From NCBI GenBank assembly GCA_009746045.1, contig RPFO01001778.1, positions 1 to 64,000 on the forward strand: a DNA stretch of 64,000 bases. The letters are read 5' to 3'. The DNA comes from Mesostigma viride (taxonomy: Eukaryota > Streptophyta > Mesostigmatophyceae > Mesostigmatales > Mesostigmataceae). Under the pieces are notes generated by a model. That model made no database searches and was not told where the DNA came from. It saw nothing but the letters and a program-made list of their open reading frames with translations. Both the position numbers and the translations under genes were made by a program. Below, piece by piece: positions 52,910 through 61,019 of the stretch (its first letter is position 1; each line of letters begins with the position of its first letter).

Positions 52910-54337
52910 TCAGGCGCTAGTCGATGGTCGCAATGTCGTGTCGGTCAGCGTCTTCCCGTCCGCGACGTACACGTAGGAAGTCTTTTTCCCCGCACCCTCG
53001 CCGTCTGGCACGTTTTTGCACACCGATTCCTTCGTGAGGGTCTGCGGGTTGTACGCGGTCGGCGCCCATTTCTGCATCGCCGAGTACTTGATCAAGTACG
53101 CGGTGCCCGGCGGGAGCAGGATCTCGAATTCGCTCGTGCCGTACAGACTCACTGGCCAGAAAAGCAGCGCCGGACAGCCCCTCACCAATCGGATCACCGA
53201 AACGCAGCACTTGTTCGACGTGAACAAGGGGGATTTGCGTATGTGATCCACGGACAGAGACGTCGAGACGCAGTACGGGTTGACGTACACCCTATTCTTC
53301 GCGCCCTTCAAATAGTAATCGTCTCTAGTGCCGCGGAAGACCGTGAAAGGCCTCGTGACGCGCGGGGCGTTTTGCACCAGTTTGAACAGCTTCTTGCGGT
53401 AAAAGGGGACGATCTTTTCCACAATGAATTCCGTGGAAAGGAACGTGAGCAGCCACGTGCACAACCTGAGTTTCAAGTGCTCCTCATCGTTCACTGTGCT
53501 CTCCGCGATCACGGCTATGATGGCTGATAATCCAAAGTCCTCCTTCTCACTCTCGGAAAGGGTGTCGGGGAGTTTTTTAAAATAAGACATTACCGCCCAC
53601 GCATGGTCGTGTCCGGTGTCGGGGTCTCCCGTTTGGTACGACTCGAACATGTCTACCAGCTTCATAAAGTCTTGCATTTCAGGCATTCGCCTCCACAAAC
53701 TCGCGTACGAGGTGGGCAAACCTTTATACCTCCTGATGAACATGCAAAGAGGCACCCACAGAGGGGTCCCGTTCATATCCACGTCCGCGGTGTACGGATT
53801 AACCCCACTCATCTGTATGGCGTGGTGCCGCGTGACCTTTGCGTCGTTGCCGTTGACGTACCCATCTCCCACGTGCGAGTAGGACCGCAAGAGCAACAGG
53901 TCCTCCTTCGACAGACTGCCGAGGTACTGGTACGACTTGAAGTACCATTCCTCGTCGATGATCTCGCGCGGGTCGTGGGCGTTTTTCCGCACGAAACGGA
54001 GTTCGTCCCGATTGTCGTAAAGGGTGTTCCATTCCACCTTCAGCTGGATGGTCTTGAGAGAGCCGTCGGAGTTCGTCCCCGACCACCGCATATTGTCTCG
54101 CGCCAACGAGTCGTAATCGCACCCCTCGAGCGACATGTACGGAATCGTGATGGTCCCCGTGAAATGGCCAAATGGGGAGAGGAGAGGGGTGTCATCGTCC
54201 TCTTTCGCTGCATCTTCGCAGAATCGCTTGTGTCTCTTGTCCGCGTATTTCCTGTCCAACCTGGCGCGGATCGTCCGCCCGAGGAGTTGCATGCGTTCTT
54301 CCTGCGTGAGGGTCTTCTTCGTCGTCTTCGACGCCAT
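52910..54337 (-). CDS. ADP-ribosyltransferase-like protein (R-S-E class)
   Basis: 475 codons from ATG 54,337. The C-terminal about 200 residues show the three signature sites of the R-S-E class of mono-ADP-ribosyltransferases in order: Arg in TVFRGTRD (about residue 320), STS in CVSTSLS (about 345), and ExE in TSEFEILLPPGT (about 400). This domain moves ADP-ribose from NAD+ to a target. The N-terminal 300 residues are unassigned, start basic (MASKTTKKTLTQEERM), and show no signal peptide or membrane helix. In giant viruses such proteins are thought to modify host proteins; the target is unknown. An LTR retrotransposon begins 16 bp upstream of the start codon and has displaced the native promoter. 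Confidence 0.75.
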   Translation of the reverse strand: MASKTTKKTLTQEERMQLLGRTIRARLDRKYADKRHKRFCEDAAKEDDDTPLLSPFGHFTGTITIPYMSLEGCDYDSLARDNMRWSGTNSDGSLKTIQLKVEWNTLYDNRDELRFVRKNAHDPREIIDEEWYFKSYQYLGSLSKEDLLLLRSYSHVGDGYVNGNDAKVTRHHAIQMSGVNPYTADVDMNGTPLWVPLCMFIRRYKGLPTSYASLWRRMPEMQDFMKLVDMFESYQTGDPDTGHDHAWAVMSYFKKLPDTLSESEKEDFGLSAIIAVIAESTVNDEEHLKLRLCTWLLTFLSTEFIVEKIVPFYRKKLFKLVQNAPRVTRPFTVFRGTRDDYYLKGAKNRVYVNPYCVSTSLSVDHIRKSPLFTSNKCCVSVIRLVRGCPALLFWPVSLYGTSEFEILLPPGTAYLIKYSAMQKWAPTAYNPQTLTKESVCKNVPDGEGAGKKTSYVYVADGKTLTDTTLRPSTSA

Positions 54338-54353
54338 CGCGTTTACATATAGA

Positions 54354-54782
54354 AGTTGTGCTCCCGAGTGGCATCTATCCGCTGGCCGGTAGTCGCCGGC
54401 CTGGGCGCCTAGTCAGGTGGGCATCAAAGATTGGTGTCTAGATGCTAGTCGGTGCCTAAGCAAGGTACGGAAGCCAGTGCGCGCCGGGACGGTCAGAGAA
54501 CCGTCGCCCTCGGTAGCACAGATCCGCTGAGTGCCGGTAGTCTCGGGTTAGAGGCTCGAGCATGCACTATCGGGTAGCCTACCGGTAGTCTCGGGTTAGA
54601 GGCTCGAGCATGCCTTATCGGTTAGCGCCGCGCCGCTGAGCTCCTTGTGGCCTGGCCAGCTGCAAGGGTTCAATAGCAATCAGTGGCGGCTGCGGGCTCA
54701 GCCTCCCACAATCGGTTCCCCAAACAACAAAAATCCCGTCTCCATCGCCGGCGTGCTAGTCAGCGGTGAAGGGCGTTCAACT
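54354..54782 (+). repeat. 5' LTR
   Basis: 429 bp with 5-bp inverted ends AGTTG/CAACT. It contains a tandem duplication of about 41 bp (GGTAGTCTCGGGTTAGAGGC, CTCGAGCATGC units). The downstream primer-site position begins TGTATTCACAGATGAAAG and lacks the TGG expected for tRNA 3'-end priming. Confidence 0.9.
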
Positions 54783-54801
54783 TGTATTCACAGATGAAAG
54801 A
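54783..54801 (+). other. Primer-site region, 19-nt complement of 59,045-59,063
   Basis: TGTATTCACAGATGAAAGA immediately follows the 5' LTR. Its exact reverse complement, TCTTTCATCTGTGAATACA, lies at 59,045-59,063, 51 bp after the pol stop codon. In Ty1, paired 5' and 3' sequences (CYC5/CYC3) circularise the genomic RNA and are needed for reverse transcription. The position here fits such a role, or self-priming. Confidence 0.7.
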
Positions 54802-55246
54802 CAACAAGCTGCCGACAGTTGCTCAGGTAAACCCTGTGCCTGCCTCGACCCCGCCAGCAGCTTCTCTGTCGGACTTGACCACTCTTGTTACCCAGCTGTC
54901 CACGACGGTGGCCGACAACGTGGTGCGAATGTTGGGTGGCAAACGCCGAGCTCGCGGTGGTCGGCACAACCAGAACGCGTCCAGCAAACGCGGGCCGGGA
55001 GGCGGTCAGGGCAAGCAGCCTCGCCAGGAGGGCGGCACTGGCAGGCAGCAACAGCAGCAGGGTGGTATCCCCAAGGAGAAGGTCGTCTGCGAGCGGTGCA
55101 CCGGCGTGGGGCACACCGAGGACAACTGCACGCTGCGGCTGGACCTCGGCAAGGCGACTCGAGTGTGCCGGCGCTGCTGGGCGGTTCGGCTTCCTGGACA
55201 CGACCCCAACACATGCCGCGCCCCACGGCCAGCCATGCCCAAGTGA
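54794..55246 (+). CDS. Mini-Gag with two zinc knuckles
   Basis: 150 codons from ATG 54,794, only 12 bp after the LTR. The first half is Ala/Gly/Gln-rich and strongly basic (GGKRRARGGRHNQN, RQEGGTGRQQQQQGG). A canonical CCHC knuckle follows, CERCTGVGHTEDNC (Cx2Cx4Hx4C), then a variant CRRCWAVRLPGHDPNTC (Cx2Cx7Hx4C). This is a nucleocapsid-type RNA-binding protein without the capsid domain of normal Gag, which is unusual. The frame ends at TGA (55,244-55,246) and the same frame is open again straight after it. Confidence 0.7.
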   Translation: MKDNKLPTVAQVNPVPASTPPAASLSDLTTLVTQLSTTVADNVVRMLGGKRRARGGRHNQNASSKRGPGGGQGKQPRQEGGTGRQQQQQGGIPKEKVVCERCTGVGHTEDNCTLRLDLGKATRVCRRCWAVRLPGHDPNTCRAPRPAMPK

Positions 55247-56923
55247 CGTCATAGAGGTGATGTGTGTCGCGGTGAGTCGGCTAGGCGTGAGGATGCTGTG
55301 CCTTGTAGTCCTAATGTTCCCACGTCAGTGGTTCAGAATGGAAGTGCAAGTGCTGCAGCTGATCAGGAGTGCGTGCCCAGCGTGGTCGCAATAGAGCCTG
55401 AACACGCCCTTCCGGAGCTCACCCCTTCAGGTGAGATAGTGCCGGCAGATGCCGAGGTAGCCCCTCACGTAGACGTGGAGTTGGGTCGCCGCCTCAGTAA
55501 GGCCTCACTAGAGCACATTGCCGACAGGAATGCACATGCAGAGAGCTTGGCGGGGCAGGTGCCTAGCATAGAAGGGGATGGCACCACCCCCACGGCCATA
55601 GGATTGCGGATGCTTGCTCACCAGATTCACCTTGCGGTGGGTCATGTGGCGGGGCAAACGCTAGACTGGGCGACTCGGCTTATGGGGGCGCCGGGGTTGA
55701 AGGTCGCTCAGGCGGAGTTAGAGGAGTGCCACGCATGCGCAAGTGTCAGGAAGAAGCGTAGGCGCTGGCATGCTAAGACTCCTTCCCCGTACCGGGGGAG
55801 GTTAGTGGGGGATGTCATGCATTTGGAGGAGGGGGACTATTATTTGGTCTTGATGGATCGCTATACCAAGTTCCTAGCCATCGAGCCCCTGCCAAGCATG
55901 GTAGAGGAGTCCTTGTGGCGGGGGCTGCGCATTGCCATGTCTCACTTCTTTCCCATTTCTGAGGTCATGTTGGACCAACAATTTGATTGCATTGTGGGGC
56001 GGGAGGGCTGTGAGATGGTGGTTATTGCTGGGCGGCAGGACCATGGCAACTTGGGGCTGATTGATAGGCACATCAGCAGCGTAAAGGGCATGGCAGCCAA
56101 GCAGCAGGCCAGCGGGTTAGGATTCAAGCCCGCGGGGCAGCCTTATGCACAACGCGCGCTGTGGTGCCGCTTGCTCATGGACAAGTACAACAGCCAGGTG
56201 CTTTTCAAGCTGCCCCAGGGACTAGGTCTTATTACCGCGCGGGGGCTGCAGTCGGGCATTTACCCTCCGGACGTGGCAGACCATTGGGAGGCCCACCTCG
56301 CTACCACCGCTGAGGTTAGGCGGCAGTTAGACCGCACCCAGCCTGACTTGTCGCAGGAGTGGGAGCTGGGGGAGTTGGTCTTGTTTCACAAGGAGAATTC
56401 CTTTGGCAAGCGGGGGCAGATGCAAGGGCCAGGCATGGTGGTGGATTTGGACTGGGTGCATAGGCGGGTGAAGGTGCACTGGGAGCATAGGGACTATCTC
56501 ATCCCGTGGGATAAGGTGTATCGGTACAAGGCGTCCGATGCCCAGGTCCAGGCGGCCAAGGAGCACAGCCGCCAGCTCGGTTGGGATGTGGATAGCCGGC
56601 CGGCCAAGCGGGCCCGGCTGGAACCTGTCCTACCCACCCCACTTGGGGTGGCTGTGCATGATGCGCTTGTTGCCCACCCCCCTGCAGGCGCCGCGCCGGA
56701 GCAAGTCCCCGGGGTCGACGCGGGGGCGCTACCTCAGCCCCTCCCCGCGACCCCAGCAGCGCCCACCGTGGCGGCGCCGGACACATCGTCAGGCGCGGGC
56801 GTGGGCTCCCAGCTGGCCCACGTCCTCCGACAGCTGCTCAAGGCGGACAAGCTCAAGGCGGCGGCAGCGGGGGGTGCGGCACAAGTCAGCCGCGTCATGC
56901 CAGATAAGTGCCCCACGTTGTGA
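55247..56923 (+). CDS. Integrase region, read in Gag frame after UGA
   Basis: About 558 sense codons in the same frame as Gag after its UGA. The first Met is more than 115 residues in, so expression by stop-codon readthrough is likely. The zinc-binding N-domain is seen in HQIHLAVGH..CHAC. The RNase H-fold core has GDVMHLEEGD (first Asp), MDRYTKFLAIEPL, LDQQFD (second Asp) and GLIDRHISSVK, where the usual Glu of the DDE triad is Asp. The C-terminal SH3-like part is GELVLFHKEN..GPGMVVDLD. A Pro/Ala-rich tail follows. The D-D-D triad and the absence of a protease before the integrase are atypical. Confidence 0.75.
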   Translation, partial: RHRGDVCRGESARREDAVPCSPNVPTSVVQNGSASAAADQECVPSVVAIEPEHALPELTPSGEIVPADAEVAPHVDVELGRRLSKASLEHIADRNAHAESLAGQVPSIEGDGTTPTAIGLRMLAHQIHLAVGHVAGQTLDWATRLMGAPGLKVAQAELEECHACASVRKKRRRWHAKTPSPYRGRLVGDVMHLEEGDYYLVLMDRYTKFLAIEPLPSMVEESLWRGLRIAMSHFFPISEVMLDQQFDCIVGREGCEMVVIAGRQDHGNLGLIDRHISSVKGMAAKQQASGLGFKPAGQPYAQRALWCRLLMDKYNSQVLFKLPQGLGLITARGLQSGIYPPDVADHWEAHLATTAEVRRQLDRTQPDLSQEWELGELVLFHKENSFGKRGQMQGPGMVVDLDWVHRRVKVHWEHRDYLIPWDKVYRYKASDAQVQAAKEHSRQLGWDVDSRPAKRARLEPVLPTPLGVAVHDALVAHPPAGAAPEQVPGVDAGALPQPLPATPAAPTVAAPDTSSGAGVGSQLAHVLRQLLKADKLKAAAAGGAAQVSRVMPDKCPTL

Positions 56924-56948
56924 CTGAAGCTCATGATGTTCCCTCTAG

Positions 56949-58994
56949 GCATATTGCGGCCATAGATACCATGGCAGGGTGTCTATCACGAGCCCGGCGG
57001 CGGCCGAGGCCTATTACCCTTTGCTGCCCAGTAGTTGGAAGGAGGTTGCGGGGTTTGACGGGCAGCGGGCCTATAAGGTGGCTGGGCAGGTGCTCATGCC
57101 CATCCTAGGGGTAGATGTCCCTGTGCAAGTGCTAGAGGGTTACAAGGGGATCACCCTCATAGGTAACCCTTTTGTTTCCCTCCCCGGGTTTTCTGTGTCA
57201 GCCGGCTTGGTGACCCTCGAGGGGGTGGGGAGCATAGGCTTGTACCAATATCACGTAGCGCTTGCAGCCCTCACGGGCCGGGGTCCCCCCGAGGCTATTA
57301 ATCACCCTGAGGATTATGCCACTGCAGTAGGGGCCATTCGCGGGGCGGAATATACGGCAGAGCCGCTGGTAGCCGATGTCACGCAGCCGCAGAAGTGTCA
57401 CCCCAGCAGTCTTGGCATTTTTCCCTGGAGCATCGCCACTAAATCTCCTGTTAGTTATCCGCAGTTTAAGGAGGACTGCCGTGACCCTGTCAAGTTCCAT
57501 AAGTGGCGCGCGGCTTTCTTGCGCGCGCAGCTGGAGTGGGCGATGTATGGGGTGTATGGGGAGTTGATGGAGGTGCCGCAAGGGGCGGTAAAGCTGAACT
57601 TGAAGTTTGTGCTCAAGTATAAGCAGGTCCTCCCCACTGACCCTGTCACATTTCATGTACGGCCCTGTGTCACGGAGTTTAGGGGCTCGTCTGAGTTGTC
57701 GGAGGAGGAATTGTTTACGCCCGGGCTGTCGCAGACCACTAGCCGGGTGTTAACATCGGTGTTCTTGGGGCTGTTGGATCGGGGGTTGGACTATGCCATG
57801 GCCTGCTCAGATTTTCAGCGGGCCTTTCTCCATAGCGACCCGGCAGTGGCCGAGGAAGTGTGGCGTGGCACGGTGTATGTGGTCAAGGTCCCTTTGGTGT
57901 GGCAGGGGGAGCTGCGGTGTGTGTACTTGCGGCTTCTCCTTGGTGTGGAGGGCCTGCAGTCTAGCCCCATCATCTTTCGCAAGACGGCTGAACGCATCTT
58001 TGCTAGCATGGGGGCGGTGTTTTCCCGCATCGATAGCAACCTCTTTCACATCCACACACCCAACCCACACGAGCCCGCGTTCATGCAATGGCATGGGGAT
58101 GACTGGCGGCTTATTGGACCCCGGGCGTGGGTCCGGCAGTTCATAACCGCTGTGGCCAAGCTTTTGCCCACTAGCCGCACGTTGTGGCTGGACCCCGACA
58201 CCCCCGTCCCTTTCTGTGGCCTAACCTACACTTTGCACCGCACACCGGTTGGCTGGTGCATTGACATGGCGGCCAAGCAGGAATACGCCGACAAGCTCGC
58301 GCAATCGCTGCCTGAGCGGCTGGATGCGTCCGCGGGACCGCACTTGCGCGGCCAGCTGGGGTGGCTCGCGGGCACGGTGCGACCCGACCTGTCCATCTAC
58401 GCGCGTGCGCCCGACGCCGTGCTTGCGGGCATGGGAGCGCAGCATCTTCGGACGCAAGTCTTGGCGTCACCGGGCCTGCGCGTGTGGGGGGTTGATATCA
58501 CCCGCCCGGTGGCAATGACCATTTACTCTGACGCGAACCTGGAGTCGCGTACCATCACGCAGCTGCGCGCGCGGGAGGCGGCCATCTTTTTTCTTGATAG
58601 CCCCACTGGGCAGCCCACTATTGTCGACTGGTATAGCCGCATCCATCAGCGGGTAGTGGTAGACAGCAATCGCGCGGAGTGTCGCGCGTTCATTTCCGCT
58701 GTCGACCATGCGTGTTATGTGCAGCATCTTTTGCAATGGATTGCGGATAAGGCCCGCGTGGCGCTGTCGCTCCGCATGCGGCTGTGCACAGATAGCAAGT
58801 CAATAATTGAGTTTCTGAATAACCCGCTCGCCTCCACCACCAAACTAGATTACCTTGTGTTGGCCGAGTCCGCCACGGTGTTGGATGAGCGGCGGTGGAT
58901 CCCCGAGAGCGAGAATATTGCCGATGCCTTGACCAAGCCAGCGATGCTGTCGGGGCCTCAGTACAAGCTGCTGCGGCAGCTCATGATGACATGA
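56949..58994 (+). CDS. Reverse transcriptase and RNase H (with protease-like N-terminus)
   Basis: Frame open from 56,949 to the TGA at 58,994, with no early ATG. The RT (about 57,450-58,300) has SDFQRAFLHSD (first catalytic Asp; copia usually DVKTAFLNG), RLLLGVEGLQSSPIIFRK and QWHGDDWRL, where WHGDD stands for the copia YVDD. The RNase H (about 58,500-58,960) has MTIYSDANLES, SNRAECRAF, LCTDSKSIIEF and IADALTKP, all matching copia. The first 90 residues plus the end of another frame (AAIDTMAG, 56,955-56,980) resemble a retropepsin: DT-A.VSITS, then ITLIGNPFV. Expression needs frame changes near 56,910 and 56,979. Confidence 0.8.
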   Translation, partial: AYCGHRYHGRVSITSPAAAEAYYPLLPSSWKEVAGFDGQRAYKVAGQVLMPILGVDVPVQVLEGYKGITLIGNPFVSLPGFSVSAGLVTLEGVGSIGLYQYHVALAALTGRGPPEAINHPEDYATAVGAIRGAEYTAEPLVADVTQPQKCHPSSLGIFPWSIATKSPVSYPQFKEDCRDPVKFHKWRAAFLRAQLEWAMYGVYGELMEVPQGAVKLNLKFVLKYKQVLPTDPVTFHVRPCVTEFRGSSELSEEELFTPGLSQTTSRVLTSVFLGLLDRGLDYAMACSDFQRAFLHSDPAVAEEVWRGTVYVVKVPLVWQGELRCVYLRLLLGVEGLQSSPIIFRKTAERIFASMGAVFSRIDSNLFHIHTPNPHEPAFMQWHGDDWRLIGPRAWVRQFITAVAKLLPTSRTLWLDPDTPVPFCGLTYTLHRTPVGWCIDMAAKQEYADKLAQSLPERLDASAGPHLRGQLGWLAGTVRPDLSIYARAPDAVLAGMGAQHLRTQVLASPGLRVWGVDITRPVAMTIYSDANLESRTITQLRAREAAIFFLDSPTGQPTIVDWYSRIHQRVVVDSNRAECRAFISAVDHACYVQHLLQWIADKARVALSLRMRLCTDSKSIIEFLNNPLASTTKLDYLVLAESATVLDERRWIPESENIADALTKPAMLSGPQYKLLRQLMMT

Positions 58995-59332
58995 GTTTTT
59001 TTTTACCGTGTGACCTGTCGTCTTTTTGCATGGGAATGGGCGCTTCTTTCATCTGTGAATACATTTCCCTAGACCTGACAGGCGGCCAGTGTGCCTAATA
59101 ATGATGCATGTGGTGCAGTTGCACCCAAGTAGAAAAGGAGGCCGGGAGCAAAGCCCGGGTGTTTTTGGCGTGCTCAGATCCCAGCGTAGGGCACCCTCCT
59201 TGGGGTTTAGGATTTGGGGACGGTCAGTGTGCCGTTACGTGTTTCTCTACTTGAACGTACGTAGGGTCAGTGCTACCCTATTGCCCCTCGCTTTAAATAA
59301 TTTATGATAATTATTTAAAAAGAAAGTATGGG
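58995..59332 (+). other. 3' leader of the LTR element
   Basis: Non-coding spacer between the pol stop and the 3' LTR. It carries the 19-nt complement of the primer-site region at 59,045-59,063 and ends in an AT-rich stretch and the polypurine tract. Confidence 0.7.
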
Positions 59333-59761
59333 AGTTGTGCTCCCGAGTGGCATCTATCCGCTGGCCGGTAGTCGCCGGCCTGGGCGCCTAGTCAGGTGGG
59401 CATCAAAGATTGGTGTCTAGATGCTAGTCGGTGCCTAAGCAAGGTACGGAAGCCAGTGCGCGCCGGGACGGTCAGAGAACCGTCGCCCTCGGTAGCACAG
59501 ATCCGCTGAGTGCCGGTAGTCTCGGGTTAGAGGCTCGAGCATGCACTATCGGGTAGCCTACCGGTAGTCTCGGGTTAGAGGCTCGAGCATGCCTTATCGG
59601 TTAGCGCCGCGCCGCTGAGCTCCTTGTGGCCTGGCCAGCTGCAAGGGTTCAATAGCAATCAGTGGCGGCTGCGGGCTCAGCCTCCCACAATCGGTTCCCC
59701 AAACAACAAAAATCCCGTCTCCATCGCCGGCGTGCTAGTCAGCGGTGAAGGGCGTTCAACT
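59333..59761 (+). repeat. 3' LTR
   Basis: Same 429 bp as the 5' LTR; I found no difference by eye. It is preceded by the purine-rich tract and followed by the target duplication ATAGA. Confidence 0.9.
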
Positions 59762-59847
59762 ATAGATGACGGGTTATTAATACACAAGATAAGAGTGAAA
59801 AGATTGGATTACAAGCACGGGTTCCACCCGTTCGGTGCCCGTCCCGG

Positions 59848-59937
59848 TGAACCGACACGATCTCGGCGGACCAATCAGAGAGGAGTATGTCGGCGACCAA
59901 TCAGAACGTCGGATGTCGGCCGGGGAAAGTATAAGAA
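59848..59937 (+). promoter_or_regulatory. Promoter of the BRO-like gene
   Basis: Two CCAATCAGA boxes (59,871-59,879 and 59,897-59,905), 26 bp apart, then GATGTCGGCCGGGG and a TATA-like GTATAAGAA (59,929-59,937), 47 bp before the ATG at 59,984. The promoter of the next gene (60,883-60,950) has the same order and the same 26-bp spacing. Confidence 0.65.
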
Positions 59938-59983
59938 CGATCATCGGTCGCGAGAGGAGCGTTTTTCTCTCGTGGGGTGTATC

Positions 59984-60871
59984 ATGGCGGCCATCGTGAG
60001 GTACCTGACGCCCGCGGACGGGGCGGAGGACGACCCTCGTTTTGAAGGAAAGATCCGCGTGACGGAAGATGGCAGAATCTCCGTGTTGGACGCGATGGAT
60101 GCCGTCGGTCTAGTCAACCCAGCAATGTATTGGAAACGCCTAGTAGGAGCCAATCCCGAAGTAGTAACAACCTGTTATCTCTGGAAATTCCCCGGTGCCA
60201 GGCAGCGAGACACCCCGGTGACCGACCGTCAGGGGTTGACACGCATCTTGATGTTGCTCCCCGGCAAGATCGCGGCCAAGTTCCGCGAGCAGGTGTCCGT
60301 CCTCCTCGAGCGATACCTGAGGGCCGACCGGACGTTGGCGGAGGACATTTTGCAGCGGGCGAACGCCGCCGACGGGAACGAGACCGCGCTCGAGAGGCTG
60401 CAGCAGCACCAGCGCATCAAGAGCTGTCTGTCTACGCGCGACCTGAACGAAGCGATCAAGGGGTACACCGATACCCACAAGGGGAGTGGGCTCATGTACC
60501 CGGTGGTCCACGACACGAACAATCTGGCGGTCACGGGCAAGACCTCCGTCGAGCTCCGCGCGATGTACAACGCGCGAGTCTCGGCCCGCGACCTGCTGAC
60601 GAACGTGCAGAGCGCCGGGATGAACTTCATCCAGGTGCTGGAGGCGGAGGAGATCAGGAAGACGGGCCAGAATCCGGTCAGTGTCGCGAAGCGCAAGCGG
60701 GACTTGCTGGAACCCGTGTTCAAGGCGACCGGACTTCACGACGCGCGCGCCGACGAGCAGTGCATCCAGGAGAACGTCAAGGTCATGCGGCTGAATCAGC
60801 GACTCACCCGCGAGTCGCGCACGGCCATTGCGGCCGAACCGTCGGCGGGTCGTCTGGCCGACGCGCCGTGA
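59984..60871 (+). CDS. BRO/KilA-N-type DNA-binding protein
   Basis: 295 codons. I use ATG 59,984 (atcATGGcg); the same frame is open further upstream only through the LTR, which is not coding. Residues about 25-115 carry the block seen in giant-virus and protist BRO/KilA-N-like proteins: GRISVLDAMDAVGL, WKRLVGANPEVV, KFPGARQRDTPVT, then MLLPGKIAAKFREQVS and LLERYLRADRTLAED. The C-terminal domain has NNLAVTGKTSVELR, also typical of viral BRO C-termini. Such proteins bind DNA or RNA and are expanded in large DNA viruses and phages; the precise role is unknown. It was divergent from the ADP-ribosyltransferase-like gene before the retrotransposon separated them. Confidence 0.75.
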   Translation: MAAIVRYLTPADGAEDDPRFEGKIRVTEDGRISVLDAMDAVGLVNPAMYWKRLVGANPEVVTTCYLWKFPGARQRDTPVTDRQGLTRILMLLPGKIAAKFREQVSVLLERYLRADRTLAEDILQRANAADGNETALERLQQHQRIKSCLSTRDLNEAIKGYTDTHKGSGLMYPVVHDTNNLAVTGKTSVELRAMYNARVSARDLLTNVQSAGMNFIQVLEAEEIRKTGQNPVSVAKRKRDLLEPVFKATGLHDARADEQCIQENVKVMRLNQRLTRESRTAIAAEPSAGRLADAP

Positions 60872-60882
60872 CGTGTCGTTGG

Positions 60883-60950
60883 CCAATCAGAGAGGAGTAT
60901 GTAGGTAGCCAATCAGAGCGCGAGATGTCGGTTGGGGTGGGAATAAATGG
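60883..60950 (+). promoter_or_regulatory. Promoter of the second MYND-like gene
   Basis: CCAATCAGA at 60,883-60,891 and 60,909-60,917, GAGATGTCGGTTGGGG and a TATA-like GAATAAATGG at 60,941-60,950. It begins 11 bp after the stop codon of the BRO-like gene. Layout is identical to 59,871-59,937. Confidence 0.65.
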
Positions 60951-61019
60951 CCGGTGCGGCGGAGAGAGGGGAGGTCTCGTCTCAAATACTATCAGTCTCC
61001 CAGCCAGCTAGTCGGCTCC

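Larger units (their letters stand above)
54354..59761 (+). mobile_element. Ty1/copia-order LTR retrotransposon, young insertion
   Basis: 5,408 bp. The two 429-bp LTRs appear identical and end in AGTTG..CAACT. The target duplication ATAGA lies at 54,349-54,353 and 59,762-59,766. A purine-rich tract (AAAAAGAAAGTATGGG) precedes the 3' LTR. Coding order is zinc-knuckle mini-Gag, in-frame UGA, integrase, frame change, protease-like stretch, RT, RNase H. Integrase before RT defines copia order. Identical LTRs mean very recent insertion. It sits in the intergenic space between the divergent genes at 54,337 (minus) and 59,984 (plus) of the virus-like island. Confidence 0.9.

Noticed and set aside
59624-59983. 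N-terminal extension of the BRO-like frame into the 3' LTR
   Set aside because: The extension is LTR sequence and promoter; ATG 59,984 follows a TATA-like box at the right distance.
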